A stretch of DNA of 63,359 bases from Collinsella aerofaciens. GTDB lineage: Bacteria > Actinomycetota > Coriobacteriia > Coriobacteriales > Coriobacteriaceae. Made by a program: the position numbers and the translations under genes. Shown here piece by piece: positions 14,969 to 23,528 of this stretch. Numbering within the stretch: position 1 is the first letter of the stretch; each line of letters begins with the position of its first letter. Location: assembly GCF_018785245.1 (NCBI RefSeq), contig NZ_WQPL01000001.1, positions 1 through 63,359 on the forward strand, given 5' to 3'. Below the pieces are notes generated by a model. That model was given only the letters and a program-made list of their open reading frames with translations, searched no databases and was not told the DNA's origin.

Positions 14969-16582
14969 ATGGCAAGCCTGTCGGATGAAATCTCGTCGCG
15001 CCGCACATTCGCGATCATCAGCCACCCGGACGCCGGTAAGACCACACTTACCGAGAAGCTGCTGCTCTATACCGGCAGCATCCAGACTGCCGGCTCGGTC
15101 AAGGGCAAGAGCTCGGCCAAGCATGCCGTCTCGGACTGGATGGACATCGAGAAGGAGCGCGGTATTTCCGTTACCTCCTCGGTGCTGCAGTTCACCTACA
15201 ACGGCGCCTGCGTCAACATCCTCGATACCCCCGGCCACCAGGACTTCTCGGAGGATACCTACCGTACCCTTATGGCCGCCGACGCTGCTGTTATGGTCAT
15301 CGATGGCGCTAAGGGCGTCGAGGCCCAGACCAAAAAGCTCTTTAAAGTCTGCACGCTGCGCCACATTCCCATCTTTACCTTTGTGAACAAGCTCGACCAC
15401 GAGGCTCGCGACCCGTTTGAGCTCATGGAAGAGATCGAGAATGTCCTGGGCATCAATACGTATCCCATGAACTGGCCGATCGGCAGCGGCCGCAACTTCC
15501 GCGGCGTGTTCGATCGTCAGACTCGTCGCGTCATTGCCTTTGAGGGCGACGGCCACGCCAACGCCACCAAGAAGGTCGCCGAGGTCGAGGCCGAGCTGGG
15601 CGATCCTTCCATGGACGAGCTCATCGGCGAGGAAAACCATAAGAACTTGATGGACGACATCGAGCTGCTCGATGGTGCCGGCGACGAGCTCGATTTGGAT
15701 GCCGTGGCCTGCGGCAAGCTGAGCGCGGCGTTCTTTGGCTCGGCGCTCACCAACTTTGGCGTGGAGCCATTCCTTAAGGAGTTTCTGCGTCTGGCCCCGA
15801 CGCCGCGTGCCTATACCGATACGCTCACCAGCGAGCCGGTCGATCCCTGCCGCGACGACTTTAGCGGCTTTGTGTTTAAGATCCAGGCCAATATGGACAA
15901 GAACCACCGCGACCGCATCGCCTTTGTGCGTATTTGCTCGGGCAAGTTCGAGCGCGGCATGGACGCCTTCCACGTGCAGGGCAACCGCAAGCTCAAGCTT
16001 GCCACGGGCACGTCGATGATGGCCGATGACCGCGCCATCGTGGACGAGGCGTACGCGGGCGATATCGTGGGCCTGTTCGACCCGGGTATCTTTAGCATCG
16101 GCGACACCGTGTGCTCCGGCAAGTGCCACGTGCAGTATCCGCAGATCCCGACGTTTGCCCCCGAGATGTTCGCTCGCATTACGCAGGTCGACACGCTCAA
16201 GCGCAAGCAGTTCGTCAAGGGTATGGAGGAGCTTGCCCAGGAGGGCGCCATCCAGATCTTCCGCGAACTGGGTGCCGGCATGGAGAGCGTCATTGTGGGC
16301 GTGGTCGGCGTGCTGCAGTTTGAGGTACTTGAGCGCCGCCTCAAGGCCGAGTACCGTGTTGAGGTTCGTCGCCAGCCGCTGCCCTATACGGACATCCGCT
16401 GGATCCAGAATGACCCCGACATCATCGATATCCCGGGCCTTTCGCTCACGCGCGACACGCTGCGCGTCGAGGACATGCGCGGCGGTAAGCTGCTGCTGTT
16501 CACGAGCCCGTGGAACGTGGATTGGGCAACCGACCACAACCCCGACCTTATCCTGTCGGAGTTTGGCAACGTAGCGTTTTAA
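14969..16582 (+). CDS. prfC: Peptide chain release factor 3 (RF3)
   Basis: A 537-residue translational GTPase that recycles RF1/RF2 from the ribosome after termination. G1 is SHPDAGKTTL, G2 lies in ERGISVTSSV, G3 is DTPGHQDF, and G4 is NKLD. The EF-G-like domains 2 and 3 follow (SGFVFKIQANMD, FVRICSGKFERGM), then the RF3-specific C-terminal part with VVGVLQFEVLERRLKAEY. Length matches RF3 (about 530) and there is no EF-G domain IV. AAAGGATCCGC lies before the chosen ATG; an in-frame ATG at 14942 is less likely. It is a single gene followed by a terminator. Confidence 0.95.
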   Translation: MASLSDEISSRRTFAIISHPDAGKTTLTEKLLLYTGSIQTAGSVKGKSSAKHAVSDWMDIEKERGISVTSSVLQFTYNGACVNILDTPGHQDFSEDTYRTLMAADAAVMVIDGAKGVEAQTKKLFKVCTLRHIPIFTFVNKLDHEARDPFELMEEIENVLGINTYPMNWPIGSGRNFRGVFDRQTRRVIAFEGDGHANATKKVAEVEAELGDPSMDELIGEENHKNLMDDIELLDGAGDELDLDAVACGKLSAAFFGSALTNFGVEPFLKEFLRLAPTPRAYTDTLTSEPVDPCRDDFSGFVFKIQANMDKNHRDRIAFVRICSGKFERGMDAFHVQGNRKLKLATGTSMMADDRAIVDEAYAGDIVGLFDPGIFSIGDTVCSGKCHVQYPQIPTFAPEMFARITQVDTLKRKQFVKGMEELAQEGAIQIFRELGAGMESVIVGVVGVLQFEVLERRLKAEYRVEVRRQPLPYTDIRWIQNDPDIIDIPGLSLTRDTLRVEDMRGGKLLLFTSPWNVDWATDHNPDLILSEFGNVAF

Positions 16583-16585
16583 CGC

Positions 16586-16621
16586 ATCGGCGCGGTGGCC
16601 CTGCGGGGCTGCCGCGCCGAT
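16586..16621 (+). terminator. Hairpin after prfC
   Basis: A 10-bp perfect stem (ATCGGCGCGG/CCGCGCCGAT) begins 4 bases after the stop codon. Only a weak T run follows. It probably ends the prfC transcript. Confidence 0.6.
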
Positions 16622-16624
16622 TGC

Positions 16625-16653
16625 TTGCCTGATGCCGCGTGAGCGGCTATCAT
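16625..16653 (+). promoter_or_regulatory. Promoter of the YhhQ-SDR pair
   Basis: TTGCCT (16625-16630) and TATCAT (16648-16653) are spaced by 17 bases. Transcription would start near 16660, leaving a leader of about 79 bases before the ATG at 16739. Confidence 0.5.
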
Positions 16654-16659
16654 ACCCAC

Positions 16660-16738
16660 CGTCGTCTCAAGACCGAGGCGTCCGAGCAGTTCGGGTCCGA
16701 TATCCTGCTCGTTAAACCTAAAACCAAAGGAGTACATA
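16660..16738 (+). promoter_or_regulatory. Structured leader with pseudoknot potential before the YhhQ gene
   Basis: A 7-bp stem CGAGCAG/CTGCTCG (16683-16689 with 16705-16711) encloses a 15-base loop containing GGGT. An A-rich tail with two ACC triplets (16712-16728) follows and runs into the AAAGGAG ribosome binding site. Loop GGU and tail ACC could pair to make an H-type pseudoknot that covers the ribosome binding site, the layout used by preQ1 riboswitches. Because the gene encodes a putative queuosine-precursor transporter, a preQ1-type switch is plausible. It is not a clear match to a known class by eye. Confidence 0.35.
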
Positions 16739-17461
16739 ATGATCAAGAAGGTCATGGAGGACTACAAGGTCCTGTTGCGGAGCATTCCCGCGGCAACGGT
16801 TTCGCTGTTTTTCGTGAGTGTCATCATGATGAACCTGCTGGCCAACAAAGAGCTTATCAGCCTGCCGTATCTGGCACTCGATTGCGGCTTTGTGGTGAGC
16901 TGGGTCTCGTTTTTGTGCCAGGACATGATCTGCAAGCGCTTTGGCGCCAAGGCATCCATTAAAATCTCTATCCTCGCGCTGCTGGTCAACCTGGCCGTGA
17001 GCCTGTGCTTTTGGGCATGCTCGCTCACGCCCGGCATGTGGGGCGCTTACTACGACACGGGCATGATCGAGGTCAACACCGCCCTTAACGCCACCATCGG
17101 CGGCACCTGGTACGTGGTGCTCGGCTCTTCGCTGGCAATGCTCGTTTCTGCCGTGGTTAACTCCACGCTCAACCAGTCGCTCGGCCGTATGCTCAAAAAG
17201 AATAACTTTGCGAGCTTTGCCTTCCGCTCCTATGTGTCTACGGGCGTTGGCCAGTTTATCGACAACCTGGTCTTTGCCATTGTGGTAAGCCACACGTTCT
17301 TTGGTTGGACCTGGGTACAGGTCCTTATGTGCTCGCTGACCGGCGCTGTCGCCGAGCTGCTGTGCGAGGTCTTCCTGAGCCCCGTGGGCTACAAGGTCGT
17401 GCGTGGCTGGGAGCGCGAGAATGTGGGCTCCGAGTACCTCGAGCGCCACGCAACCGCCTAA
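16739..17461 (+). CDS. YhhQ/VUT-family transporter (putative queuosine precursor uptake)
   Basis: A 240-residue membrane protein with about six TM helices. The early VSLFFVSVIMMNLLANKEL and LDCGFVVSWVSFLCQDMICKRFG segments fit the YhhQ (DUF165) family, which imports preQ0/preQ1 for tRNA queuosine synthesis. A conserved FIDNLVFAIVVSHTFFG segment lies in the C-terminal half. AAAGGAG lies before the ATG. The SDR gene follows after 9 bp. The structured leader upstream adds support for control by a queuosine precursor. No queuosine synthesis genes are in the window, so salvage is inferred. Confidence 0.8.
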   Translation: MIKKVMEDYKVLLRSIPAATVSLFFVSVIMMNLLANKELISLPYLALDCGFVVSWVSFLCQDMICKRFGAKASIKISILALLVNLAVSLCFWACSLTPGMWGAYYDTGMIEVNTALNATIGGTWYVVLGSSLAMLVSAVVNSTLNQSLGRMLKKNNFASFAFRSYVSTGVGQFIDNLVFAIVVSHTFFGWTWVQVLMCSLTGAVAELLCEVFLSPVGYKVVRGWERENVGSEYLERHATA

Positions 17462-17470
17462 GGAGCAAGT

Positions 17471-18151
17471 ATGCGGGTTTTGATCACGGGCGCTTCGGGC
17501 GGTATCGGAGCCGCATGCGTGCAGCGCTTTTTGGACGAGGGCCACGAGGTCGTGGGCTTTGATCTGCTGCCGGCGGCAATCGAACACGAGCGCTACCGCC
17601 ATCTGATTGTTGATGTTCGCGAGCCTAACTCGTTTCCAGGCGACCTTGAGCCTCAGGTGATCGTGAACGTTGCCGGTACGCAGGATTCGGCCGATGACAT
17701 CGCCGCCAACCTGTATGGCACCATCAACGTGACCGAGCGCTACGCCTTTGCGGGGGAGGGGCTTGCCGCCAAGCCGGCGCCGGCTATCAAATCCGTGGTC
17801 AATGTGGGGTCGGCGAGCGGGCATACGGGATCGGAGTTTCCTGCCTATGCTGCCAGCAAGGGCGGCGTTATCGCCTACACCAAGAACCTTGCAAACCGCC
17901 TGGCGCCGCAGGCCATTGCCAACAGTGTGGACCCGGGCGGCGTTATCACGCCGCTCAACCGTTGCGTGATGGAAGACGAACACCTGTGGAGCCAGATTAT
18001 GGAGCTCACACCGCTTAAACGCTGGGCCACCGCCCAAGAGATCGCCGAGTGGATCTACTTTGTGGGCGTGACCAACCGGTTTATGACCGGACAGAGTCTG
18101 CTAATCGATGGCGGCGAGGCCGGCCGCACACAATTTATTTGGCCCGAATAG
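17471..18151 (+). CDS. Short-chain dehydrogenase/reductase
   Basis: A 226-residue Rossmann oxidoreductase. The NAD(P)-binding TGASGGIG sits at the N-terminus, NVAGT is the NNAG equivalent, the catalytic Ser lies in VNVGSASGHTG, and the catalytic YAASKGG supplies Tyr and Lys. The D in FDLLPA after strand 2 suggests NAD over NADP. The NSVDPGGVITPL segment is the usual PG motif. It follows the transporter gene by 9 bp, with GGAGCAAGT as ribosome binding site, so the two form an operon. The substrate is not predictable; no link to queuosine is known to me. Confidence 0.85.
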   Translation: MRVLITGASGGIGAACVQRFLDEGHEVVGFDLLPAAIEHERYRHLIVDVREPNSFPGDLEPQVIVNVAGTQDSADDIAANLYGTINVTERYAFAGEGLAAKPAPAIKSVVNVGSASGHTGSEFPAYAASKGGVIAYTKNLANRLAPQAIANSVDPGGVITPLNRCVMEDEHLWSQIMELTPLKRWATAQEIAEWIYFVGVTNRFMTGQSLLIDGGEAGRTQFIWPE

Positions 18152-18152
18152 G

Positions 18153-18188
18153 AAACGCGCCCGATGGAAAGCCGTCGGGCGCGTTTTT
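18153..18188. terminator. Bidirectional terminator between the SDR gene and ung
   Basis: A 12-bp stem AAACGCGCCCGA/TCGGGCGCGTTT is followed by TTTTT on the plus strand and flanked by A/T on the other side. It begins 2 bases after the SDR stop and serves the convergent ung gene too. Confidence 0.85.
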
Positions 18189-18201
18189 GATGTATCGATT
18201 T

Positions 18202-18927
18202 TTAGCCGAGGCAAGTCCAGTTGACGGGGGTCGAGCCGCGCTGTTCGAGTAGTCGATTGGCAGCGGAGAAGGGGCGCGACCCCATAAAAGCGGGGAGTTC
18301 TGCCGTGGCGCGGTTGGCCGAAAGCGGCGAGGGGTGTGTGGAGGCCAGGCAGAACTTGTCGGTTGCCTTGCCCGCACCAGTTGCGACGAGCTTACCTTCG
18401 ACCATCTGCTGGGCAAAGCGGCCCCATGCCAAAAAGACTACCGGCTGGGGCAGCTGACAGCAGCGTTCGATAACGTAGTCGGTGAGCGTGCTCCAGCCCA
18501 GTTTGGCGTGCGAGTTGGCGGCATGCTCGCGCACGGTGAGCGTAGTGTTAAGGAGTAGGACGCCCTGTTGTGCCCATGCGGTTAGGTCTCCCGTGGCGGG
18601 AATGGGGCAGCCCAGATCGGCATTGAGTTCCTTATAGATGTTGCGCAGGCTCGGCGGCAACTTGGTTTGCGTCGCGGGGACCGAGAACGACAGCCCCATT
18701 GCCTGGTTGGGTCCGTGATAGGGGTCCTGACCCAAGATGACAACTTTGACCTGGTCGGCCGGCGTGTAGGCGAGGGCATTGAGGATGTCGTCTTGTGCCG
18801 GGTAGATGGTCTGCTCGGCACGCAAAAGGGCGATACGCTCGAGCAGCTGGTTCGTAGTGTCACGTACCGGCTGCGGCGCATCGCCCAACCAAGTTGCTAT
18901 GTTGCGGTCGCGGGTTGCAGTGTCCAT
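18202..18927 (-). CDS. ung: Uracil-DNA glycosylase, family 1
   Basis: A 241-residue base-excision repair enzyme that removes uracil from DNA. The catalytic water-activating loop is GQDPYHGPNQAMGLSFS (with the Asp), the uracil-binding part is VLLLNTTLTV, and the DNA-intercalating motif is HPSPLSANR. It has the full family length. AAAGGAGCCC lies before the ATG. It is transcribed towards the SDR gene and ends at a shared terminator. The C-terminal FMGSRPFSAANRLLEQRG segment is the usual Ung tail. Confidence 0.96.
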   Translation of the reverse strand: MDTATRDRNIATWLGDAPQPVRDTTNQLLERIALLRAEQTIYPAQDDILNALAYTPADQVKVVILGQDPYHGPNQAMGLSFSVPATQTKLPPSLRNIYKELNADLGCPIPATGDLTAWAQQGVLLLNTTLTVREHAANSHAKLGWSTLTDYVIERCCQLPQPVVFLAWGRFAQQMVEGKLVATGAGKATDKFCLASTHPSPLSANRATAELPAFMGSRPFSAANRLLEQRGSTPVNWTCLG

Positions 18928-19014
18928 GGGGCTCCTTTATGGCAGATGCTCTGTTGGCATCTATTGTAAGGGCGTCCGGGGACCGTTATGCCGCGGCTGT
19001 ATGAGGACCGGGGT

Positions 19015-19917
19015 CTACGAGACGTGCTCGGGCGCTCCTGCCATACGAGCGTGCCCATGTGCGCGAAGGCGCGGAAGCTCGACGGTTGCCACCATGACGC
19101 CGGTGAGGATGAGGGCGGCGCCAAAGAAGGCGATGGGGCTCAGGACCTCGCCGACCAGGAAGAACGAAAAGATGGCGGAGCATACCGGCTCGAGCGAGAA
19201 GGCGAAACCGGTGGTCTCGGCAGGCACGTGGGGCTGCACGAGCGTCTGGGTGATAAAGCCGTAGGCAGAGCAGATGAGTGCGAGCGCGACGACGACCACG
19301 ATTTCGCCCGGCGTGCTGGGAAGCGTGAAGCCGCCAAAGGTGAATGCCGCGACGCCCGAGAACAAACCGCCAAAGCCTAGCTGCCAAACGCCCAGAGCCA
19401 GCGGATCGACTTCTTCGACAAAGCGCTTGGCCACGATAATGTGGCTGGCATAGATAAAGGCCGAGAGCAGCATGATGATTGCGCCGGGATTCAGGCTGGT
19501 AAAGTCGGCGCCCGAGAGCAGCAGCATGCCGCAGGTGACGATAGCCGTGCCGATGAGCACCTTGCGCTCGGGGGCGCGACGCAGCAGGGCTGCGTTGGCA
19601 AACGGCACGATCACGACCGTCAGGCTCTGCAAAAAGCCGGCAGTGGAGGCAGAGGTGAGGCTGGAGCCCAGGCACATGCAGGTGAGCTCGGTTGCCATAA
19701 TGGCGCCGATGATGGCGGCACGGACCATAAGGTCGCGGTTGATGCGCAACGCGTGCTTGTGGAAGAGCAGCAGGCAGACCACAAAGGCGATGATGCAGCG
19801 TAGCGCGACGATGCTCGTGGCGTTCATGCTGTCCATGCCGATCTTCATGAGGGGATACGAAAAGCCCCATGCGACGGGAACGGAAAATGAGAGCGCGATT
19901 GCTTTTTTGCGATCCAT
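19015..19917 (-). CDS. EamA-family (DMT) metabolite exporter
   Basis: A 300-residue membrane protein with ten TM segments in two EamA repeats. The start MDRKKAIALSFSVPVAWGFSYPLMKIG and the VALRCIIAFVVCLLL helix open repeat 1; AALICSAYGFITQTLVQPHV and FSLEPVCSAIFSFFLVGE mark repeat 2. AAAAGGAGTCCC lies before the ATG. It is divergent from a LysR gene 158 bp away, the classical arrangement of a regulator with the exporter it controls. The substrate (amino acids or similar) is not predictable. A second EamA/LysR pair occurs at 58199-60086. Confidence 0.85.
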   Translation of the reverse strand: MDRKKAIALSFSVPVAWGFSYPLMKIGMDSMNATSIVALRCIIAFVVCLLLFHKHALRINRDLMVRAAIIGAIMATELTCMCLGSSLTSASTAGFLQSLTVVIVPFANAALLRRAPERKVLIGTAIVTCGMLLLSGADFTSLNPGAIIMLLSAFIYASHIIVAKRFVEEVDPLALGVWQLGFGGLFSGVAAFTFGGFTLPSTPGEIVVVVALALICSAYGFITQTLVQPHVPAETTGFAFSLEPVCSAIFSFFLVGEVLSPIAFFGAALILTGVMVATVELPRLRAHGHARMAGAPEHVS

Positions 19918-20075
19918 GGGACTCCTTTTGTTGCAGAACGGTTTCGCACAAAGGATTCTGCTCCCAGATTTGGATGTAGTAAAGCGAATGTATCTTCAGT
20001 ATGATTAAGAAACGCTAAAGTTGGTGCGAAAAGCGCTGGCAAAACGTTTTACGGCTGCATTGATGTGGAGGCACG

Positions 20076-20942
20076 ATGGCATCGCGGTATCAGATTGTTT
20101 GTATGGTGGTCGATCGCGGCAGTCTTAAGGCCGCGGCGGACGAGTTGGGCTATACGCAAAGTGCGGTGAGCCAGGCCGTCAAGGCGCTCGAGCGCGAGCT
20201 GGGCACCACGCTTATCGAGCGCGGAAAGCAGGGCGTTTCGCTTACGCGCGACGGTAAACAATATCTGCCGTACCTGCGCCAGATCGTGACTGCCGAGGCC
20301 GAGCTCGAGGGCAAGCGCCAGGAGCTGCTGGGCCTTTCGTCGACCGATATTCGTATCGCGACGTTTACCAACGTGAGCCGTACCGTGCTGCCGCGTGTGA
20401 TCCGCGACTTTGGCACGCTGCACCCGGGCGTACGCTTTACCCTCAAGCAGGGCGATTACACGCGCAACGCCCAGTGGGTGCACGACGGCGTGGTTGATTT
20501 TTGTTTTACGGCCCGCGGATTTACCGCTGGGCTCGAGAAGCGCGTCGTCTATCACGACGAGTTGGTGGCACTGTTGCCGGCTGCGCATCCGCTGACAGCA
20601 AAGGAAAAGGTGACACTCGCCGACCTGGCGTCCGAGCCGTTTGTGCTGCTGGATGAGGGCGAACAGAGTCTGGTGCTCGATGCATTCGCAATGCATGGCC
20701 TGTCACCGCACGTGACGAGTGAGGTGACCGACGACTACACCATCATGGCGATGGTGGAGGAAGGCCTAGGCGTGAGCATGCTCTACCGTCGTACTGTGGA
20801 GGGCATGCGAGCCGATATTTGTGTGCGGCCCATCGTGCATGCCCCCTCGCGCGACGTGGTGGCCGCTTGGCGCAGCTGGGACACCATGCCCATCGCCACG
20901 AGGCGCTTTATCGACTATATGAGCTCTCATATTGTCAATTAA
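20076..20942 (+). CDS. LysR-type regulator, divergent to the EamA exporter
   Basis: A 288-residue LysR protein. The N-terminal winged helix is SLKAAADELGYTQSAVSQAVKALERELG with the following wing LIERGKQGVSLTRDG. A co-inducer domain follows (IRIATFTNVSRTVLPRVI...). The segment DYTIMAMVEEGLGVSML is shared almost word for word with the LysR at 59229-60086, so the two are close paralogues. GTGGAGGCACG precedes the ATG. It probably controls the divergent EamA gene in response to the exported compound. Confidence 0.88.
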   Translation: MASRYQIVCMVVDRGSLKAAADELGYTQSAVSQAVKALERELGTTLIERGKQGVSLTRDGKQYLPYLRQIVTAEAELEGKRQELLGLSSTDIRIATFTNVSRTVLPRVIRDFGTLHPGVRFTLKQGDYTRNAQWVHDGVVDFCFTARGFTAGLEKRVVYHDELVALLPAAHPLTAKEKVTLADLASEPFVLLDEGEQSLVLDAFAMHGLSPHVTSEVTDDYTIMAMVEEGLGVSMLYRRTVEGMRADICVRPIVHAPSRDVVAAWRSWDTMPIATRRFIDYMSSHIVN

Positions 20943-20969
20943 TGACTGGCGTGGCGTTGAGTGCGGTGT

Positions 20970-22352
20970 TTAGCGGGCTGTCGCTTTGGCTTGGGTGGCG
21001 CGATAGGTGCGTGCCGGGTGGCAAAGTAGTACCGCCACGACCATAAAGAACGCCGTGGTGCCCAGGCTGATGGGGTAGACCATCATGATGTTCGCAAAGG
21101 TGCGGAAGTGCGGGAACACGCAGAACACCCAATAGAAGCGGATGCCGCAGACGCAGATCATGGTGATGAGGGCGGGCGTGAGCGAGATACCAAAGCCGCG
21201 CAGGTAGCCTGACATGTTTTCATAGAACATACTAAAGGCGTACGCCGGGAAGATCGAGCACACGCGGATATAGCCGATCGAGACGATGTTGGGATCGCTG
21301 TTAAAGAGCGACAAGATCTCGCGCCCCAGGCCGACAATAACGATGATCGTGGTGAGTGCAACGATACCACCTTCGACCAGGCAGACCTTGAGCGTTTTGG
21401 TGCAGCGGTCGATCTGGCGGGCACCGTGGTTTTGTCCCACAAAGGTGGTACAAGCCTGGCTAAAGCTGTTGAGCAGGTTGTAGCACACGTACTCCAGGCT
21501 CATGGCGGCGCTCGAGGCCGCCATGACTTCGGTGCCCAGGCTATTGATGGCGGATTGGATGATGATGTTGGCGACGGCAAAGACAGCGCTTTGGATGCCG
21601 GCGGGCAGGCCAATCTTGACGATGCGCTTGAGGGCGACGGGGTCGATAGCCAGGTCGCGTGGGGTGACGCGGACGACGGAGTCGGTCTTGAGTAGGCGGA
21701 TAAAGAGCGTAGCGGCGCTGACGGTGTAAGCGATGGCGGTGGCGATGGCGACGCCCGCGACACCCCAGTGGAGTACAGGGACAAAGATGAGGTCCAGGCC
21801 AATGTTGAGGACGGTGGACACGGCAAGCGCCTGCAGCGGCATGCGGGTGATGCCGACGGAGCGGAAGATCGCGGCCTCAAAGTTGTAGAGCAAGATCGAG
21901 GGCATGCTGAGCAAAAAGACGCGTAGGTAGAGTGAGGCGAGCGGCATGGTCTCGGCGGGAACGTTGAGCGCGGCGAGCATGGGCTCGGCAAAAATCTCGC
22001 CCAGGGCGATGACGACAAAGCCCACGAGCGCCATTAAAATCGAGGTATGGACGGCGCGTTTGACCATGTTTTGGTCGTTGCGGCCGATAGCGTTGGCGAT
22101 GACCACGTTGGAGCCAAGCGACATGCCAATAAACAGGTTGAGCATAAGACTGGTAAGCGGAACATTGGAGCCGACCGCCGCCATGGCGAGGGTTCCCTGG
22201 TCGCCCGAGAAGTTACCGATGATGACCGTGGCGATGAGGTTCGACAGCTGCTCCAAGATGCTCGTGGCGGCCACGGGGAAGGCGAACAGGGGAATATTGC
22301 GCCACAGCGAGCCGGTGGTCATATCGATGTGCTTAGATACGGTGTCAGCCAT
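20970..22352 (-). CDS. MATE-family multidrug efflux transporter
   Basis: A 460-residue protein with 12 predicted TM helices in two repeats. The first repeat has PVAATSILEQLSNLIATVIIGNFSG and NVVIANAIGRND; the second has SLEYVCYNLLNSFSQACTTFVGQNHGA. The FVGQNHGARQIDR and IANAIGRNDQNMVKRAV motifs are diagnostic of Na+ or H+-coupled MATE exporters (DinF/NorM-like). A weak GAGAG ribosome binding site precedes the ATG. It is convergent with the LysR gene (27 bp between stops), and its upstream region holds the composite palindrome at 22421-22523. The drug or metabolite exported is unknown. Confidence 0.9.
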   Translation of the reverse strand: MADTVSKHIDMTTGSLWRNIPLFAFPVAATSILEQLSNLIATVIIGNFSGDQGTLAMAAVGSNVPLTSLMLNLFIGMSLGSNVVIANAIGRNDQNMVKRAVHTSILMALVGFVVIALGEIFAEPMLAALNVPAETMPLASLYLRVFLLSMPSILLYNFEAAIFRSVGITRMPLQALAVSTVLNIGLDLIFVPVLHWGVAGVAIATAIAYTVSAATLFIRLLKTDSVVRVTPRDLAIDPVALKRIVKIGLPAGIQSAVFAVANIIIQSAINSLGTEVMAASSAAMSLEYVCYNLLNSFSQACTTFVGQNHGARQIDRCTKTLKVCLVEGGIVALTTIIVIVGLGREILSLFNSDPNIVSIGYIRVCSIFPAYAFSMFYENMSGYLRGFGISLTPALITMICVCGIRFYWVFCVFPHFRTFANIMMVYPISLGTTAFFMVVAVLLCHPARTYRATQAKATAR

Positions 22353-22420
22353 ACGCTCTCAATCTCTAACATGCTCTTTCGTGCTTATTTGCGCAGACGA
22401 TGATACTCCTAATGCAACCA

Positions 22421-22523
22421 GTCGGCACTTAGGGACGTTCCTTTTCTGCCGGCAGCTGGGGACACTCCTTGTAGCCATTGGGGACGTCCTTAAACGACTA
22501 GTCATTCAAGAACGTCCCCAATG
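22421..22523. repeat. Composite GGGAC-core palindrome cluster
   Basis: Two elements lie side by side. The left one, GTCGGCA...TGCCGGC enclosing AGGGACGTTCC, matches the element at 10146 in reverse. The right one has a CATTGGGGACGT stem (22476) paired with ACGTCCCCAATG (22512) around ACTAGTCATTCAAG, matching 74-109. It lies between divergent MATE and rlmA-like genes. Confidence 0.7.
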
Positions 22524-22584
22524 ACTAGGTGGGGAAGGCGTGCGACAATGGTGGGCGTTGTGTTGTTCGCGCTAAGGAGTTGTC

Positions 22585-23400
22585 ATGTTGTTGTGTCCCG
22601 TTTGCCATGAGCCGTTGGTGGACGATGAGCGCGGTGCTGTATGCGCGGGCGGGCACCGGTTTGACCGTGCGCGCGAAGGCTATCTATATCTACTACGCTC
22701 GTCCAAGAGCGGCGACTCCATGGGTGATCCCAAATCACAGGCGCGCAGCCGTCGCGACTTTCTGAACCGCGGTTACTATGCGCCGTTGCGCGATGCGATG
22801 GTCGAGCTGGTGCGCAAGCAGGCGTCTGGGCGCGCTGCGTCTACGAATGGCCCCATGACGCTGCTCGATATTTGCTGTGGCGAGGGCTACTACACCAGCG
22901 CCATGGGCGCGGTGCCGGGCGTGGACGCTTACGGGTTCGATTTGGGCAAAGAGATGGTGCGCCTTGCCGCCAAGCGCGGCGATGCGACCTACTTCGTGGC
23001 CAACATGAAGGACATACCCGTGGCTGATGGCGCCTTCGATATGGTGACCGAGCTCTTCGCTCCCTTTAACGAGCGTGAGTTTGCCCGCGTGCTGGCGCCC
23101 GAGGGCTCGCTCTACACCGTCGTGCCAGGTGCCCGTCATCTGTTTGGGCTTAAGGAAGTGCTCTACGATACACCGTACCTTAACGACGAGAAGCTGCCGC
23201 AGACCACTGAGCTCGAGTTGGTCGGAACGCAGCGGGTGTCTGCGAATATTACGCTTCAGACCCAGGACGACATCGAGGCGGTGTTCCAGATGACGCCGTA
23301 TTACTACCGCACACGCCCTGCCGACAAAGAGCGCCTGGCAAATTTGGACACACTTCAAACCGACATCGACTTCATCATCGCCGAGTACCGCCACAGCTAA
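22585..23400 (+). CDS. rlmA: 23S rRNA (guanine-N1)-methyltransferase, RlmA family
   Basis: A 271-residue methyltransferase. The N-terminal zinc finger is CPVCHEPL with a second pair from CAGGH, followed by the family marker RAREGYLYLL and the SGDSMGDPKSQARSRRDFLNRGYY segment. The SAM-binding DICCGEGYYTSAM motif and YGFDLGKEMVRLAAKR follow. RlmA methylates N1 of guanine 745/748 in 23S rRNA (helix 35); the Gram-positive relative TlrB gives tylosin resistance. AAGGAG lies before the ATG. Whether it modifies G745 or G748 cannot be read. Confidence 0.87.
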   Translation: MLLCPVCHEPLVDDERGAVCAGGHRFDRAREGYLYLLRSSKSGDSMGDPKSQARSRRDFLNRGYYAPLRDAMVELVRKQASGRAASTNGPMTLLDICCGEGYYTSAMGAVPGVDAYGFDLGKEMVRLAAKRGDATYFVANMKDIPVADGAFDMVTELFAPFNEREFARVLAPEGSLYTVVPGARHLFGLKEVLYDTPYLNDEKLPQTTELELVGTQRVSANITLQTQDDIEAVFQMTPYYYRTRPADKERLANLDTLQTDIDFIIAEYRHS

Positions 23401-23403
23401 CAA

Positions 23404-23436
23404 CCTGCCAAATAGGGACAGGTTTATTTTGGCAGG
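23404..23436. repeat. GGGAC-core palindrome (CCTGCCAAA arms)
   Basis: The stem CCTGCCAAA/TTTGGCAGG has loop TAGGGACAGGTTTAT and is followed by TTTT. The same unit occurs as an inverted pair at 47035-47132. It sits 4 bases after the rlmA-like stop and could serve as its terminator. Confidence 0.7.
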
Positions 23437-23454
23437 TTTTATCTGGGCAAATGC

Positions 23455-23492
23455 AAAGGGCCGACCGCGGAGATGCGCGATCGGCCCTTTTT
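23455..23492. terminator. Hairpin with T tract before the small membrane gene
   Basis: The stem AAAGGGCCGA...TCGGCCCTTT with a CGCG extension is followed by TTTTTA on the plus strand. It lies between convergent genes and probably acts for both. Confidence 0.7.
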
Positions 23493-23528
23493 AGCTGCCT
23501 GGCTGCAGAGGTTATGAGAAGCGAGCGC

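Noticed and set aside
14948-16537. 529-codon open frame antisense to prfC
   Set aside because: prfC on the plus strand is unmistakable. The antisense frame is rich in His, Gly and Arg with no known motif.
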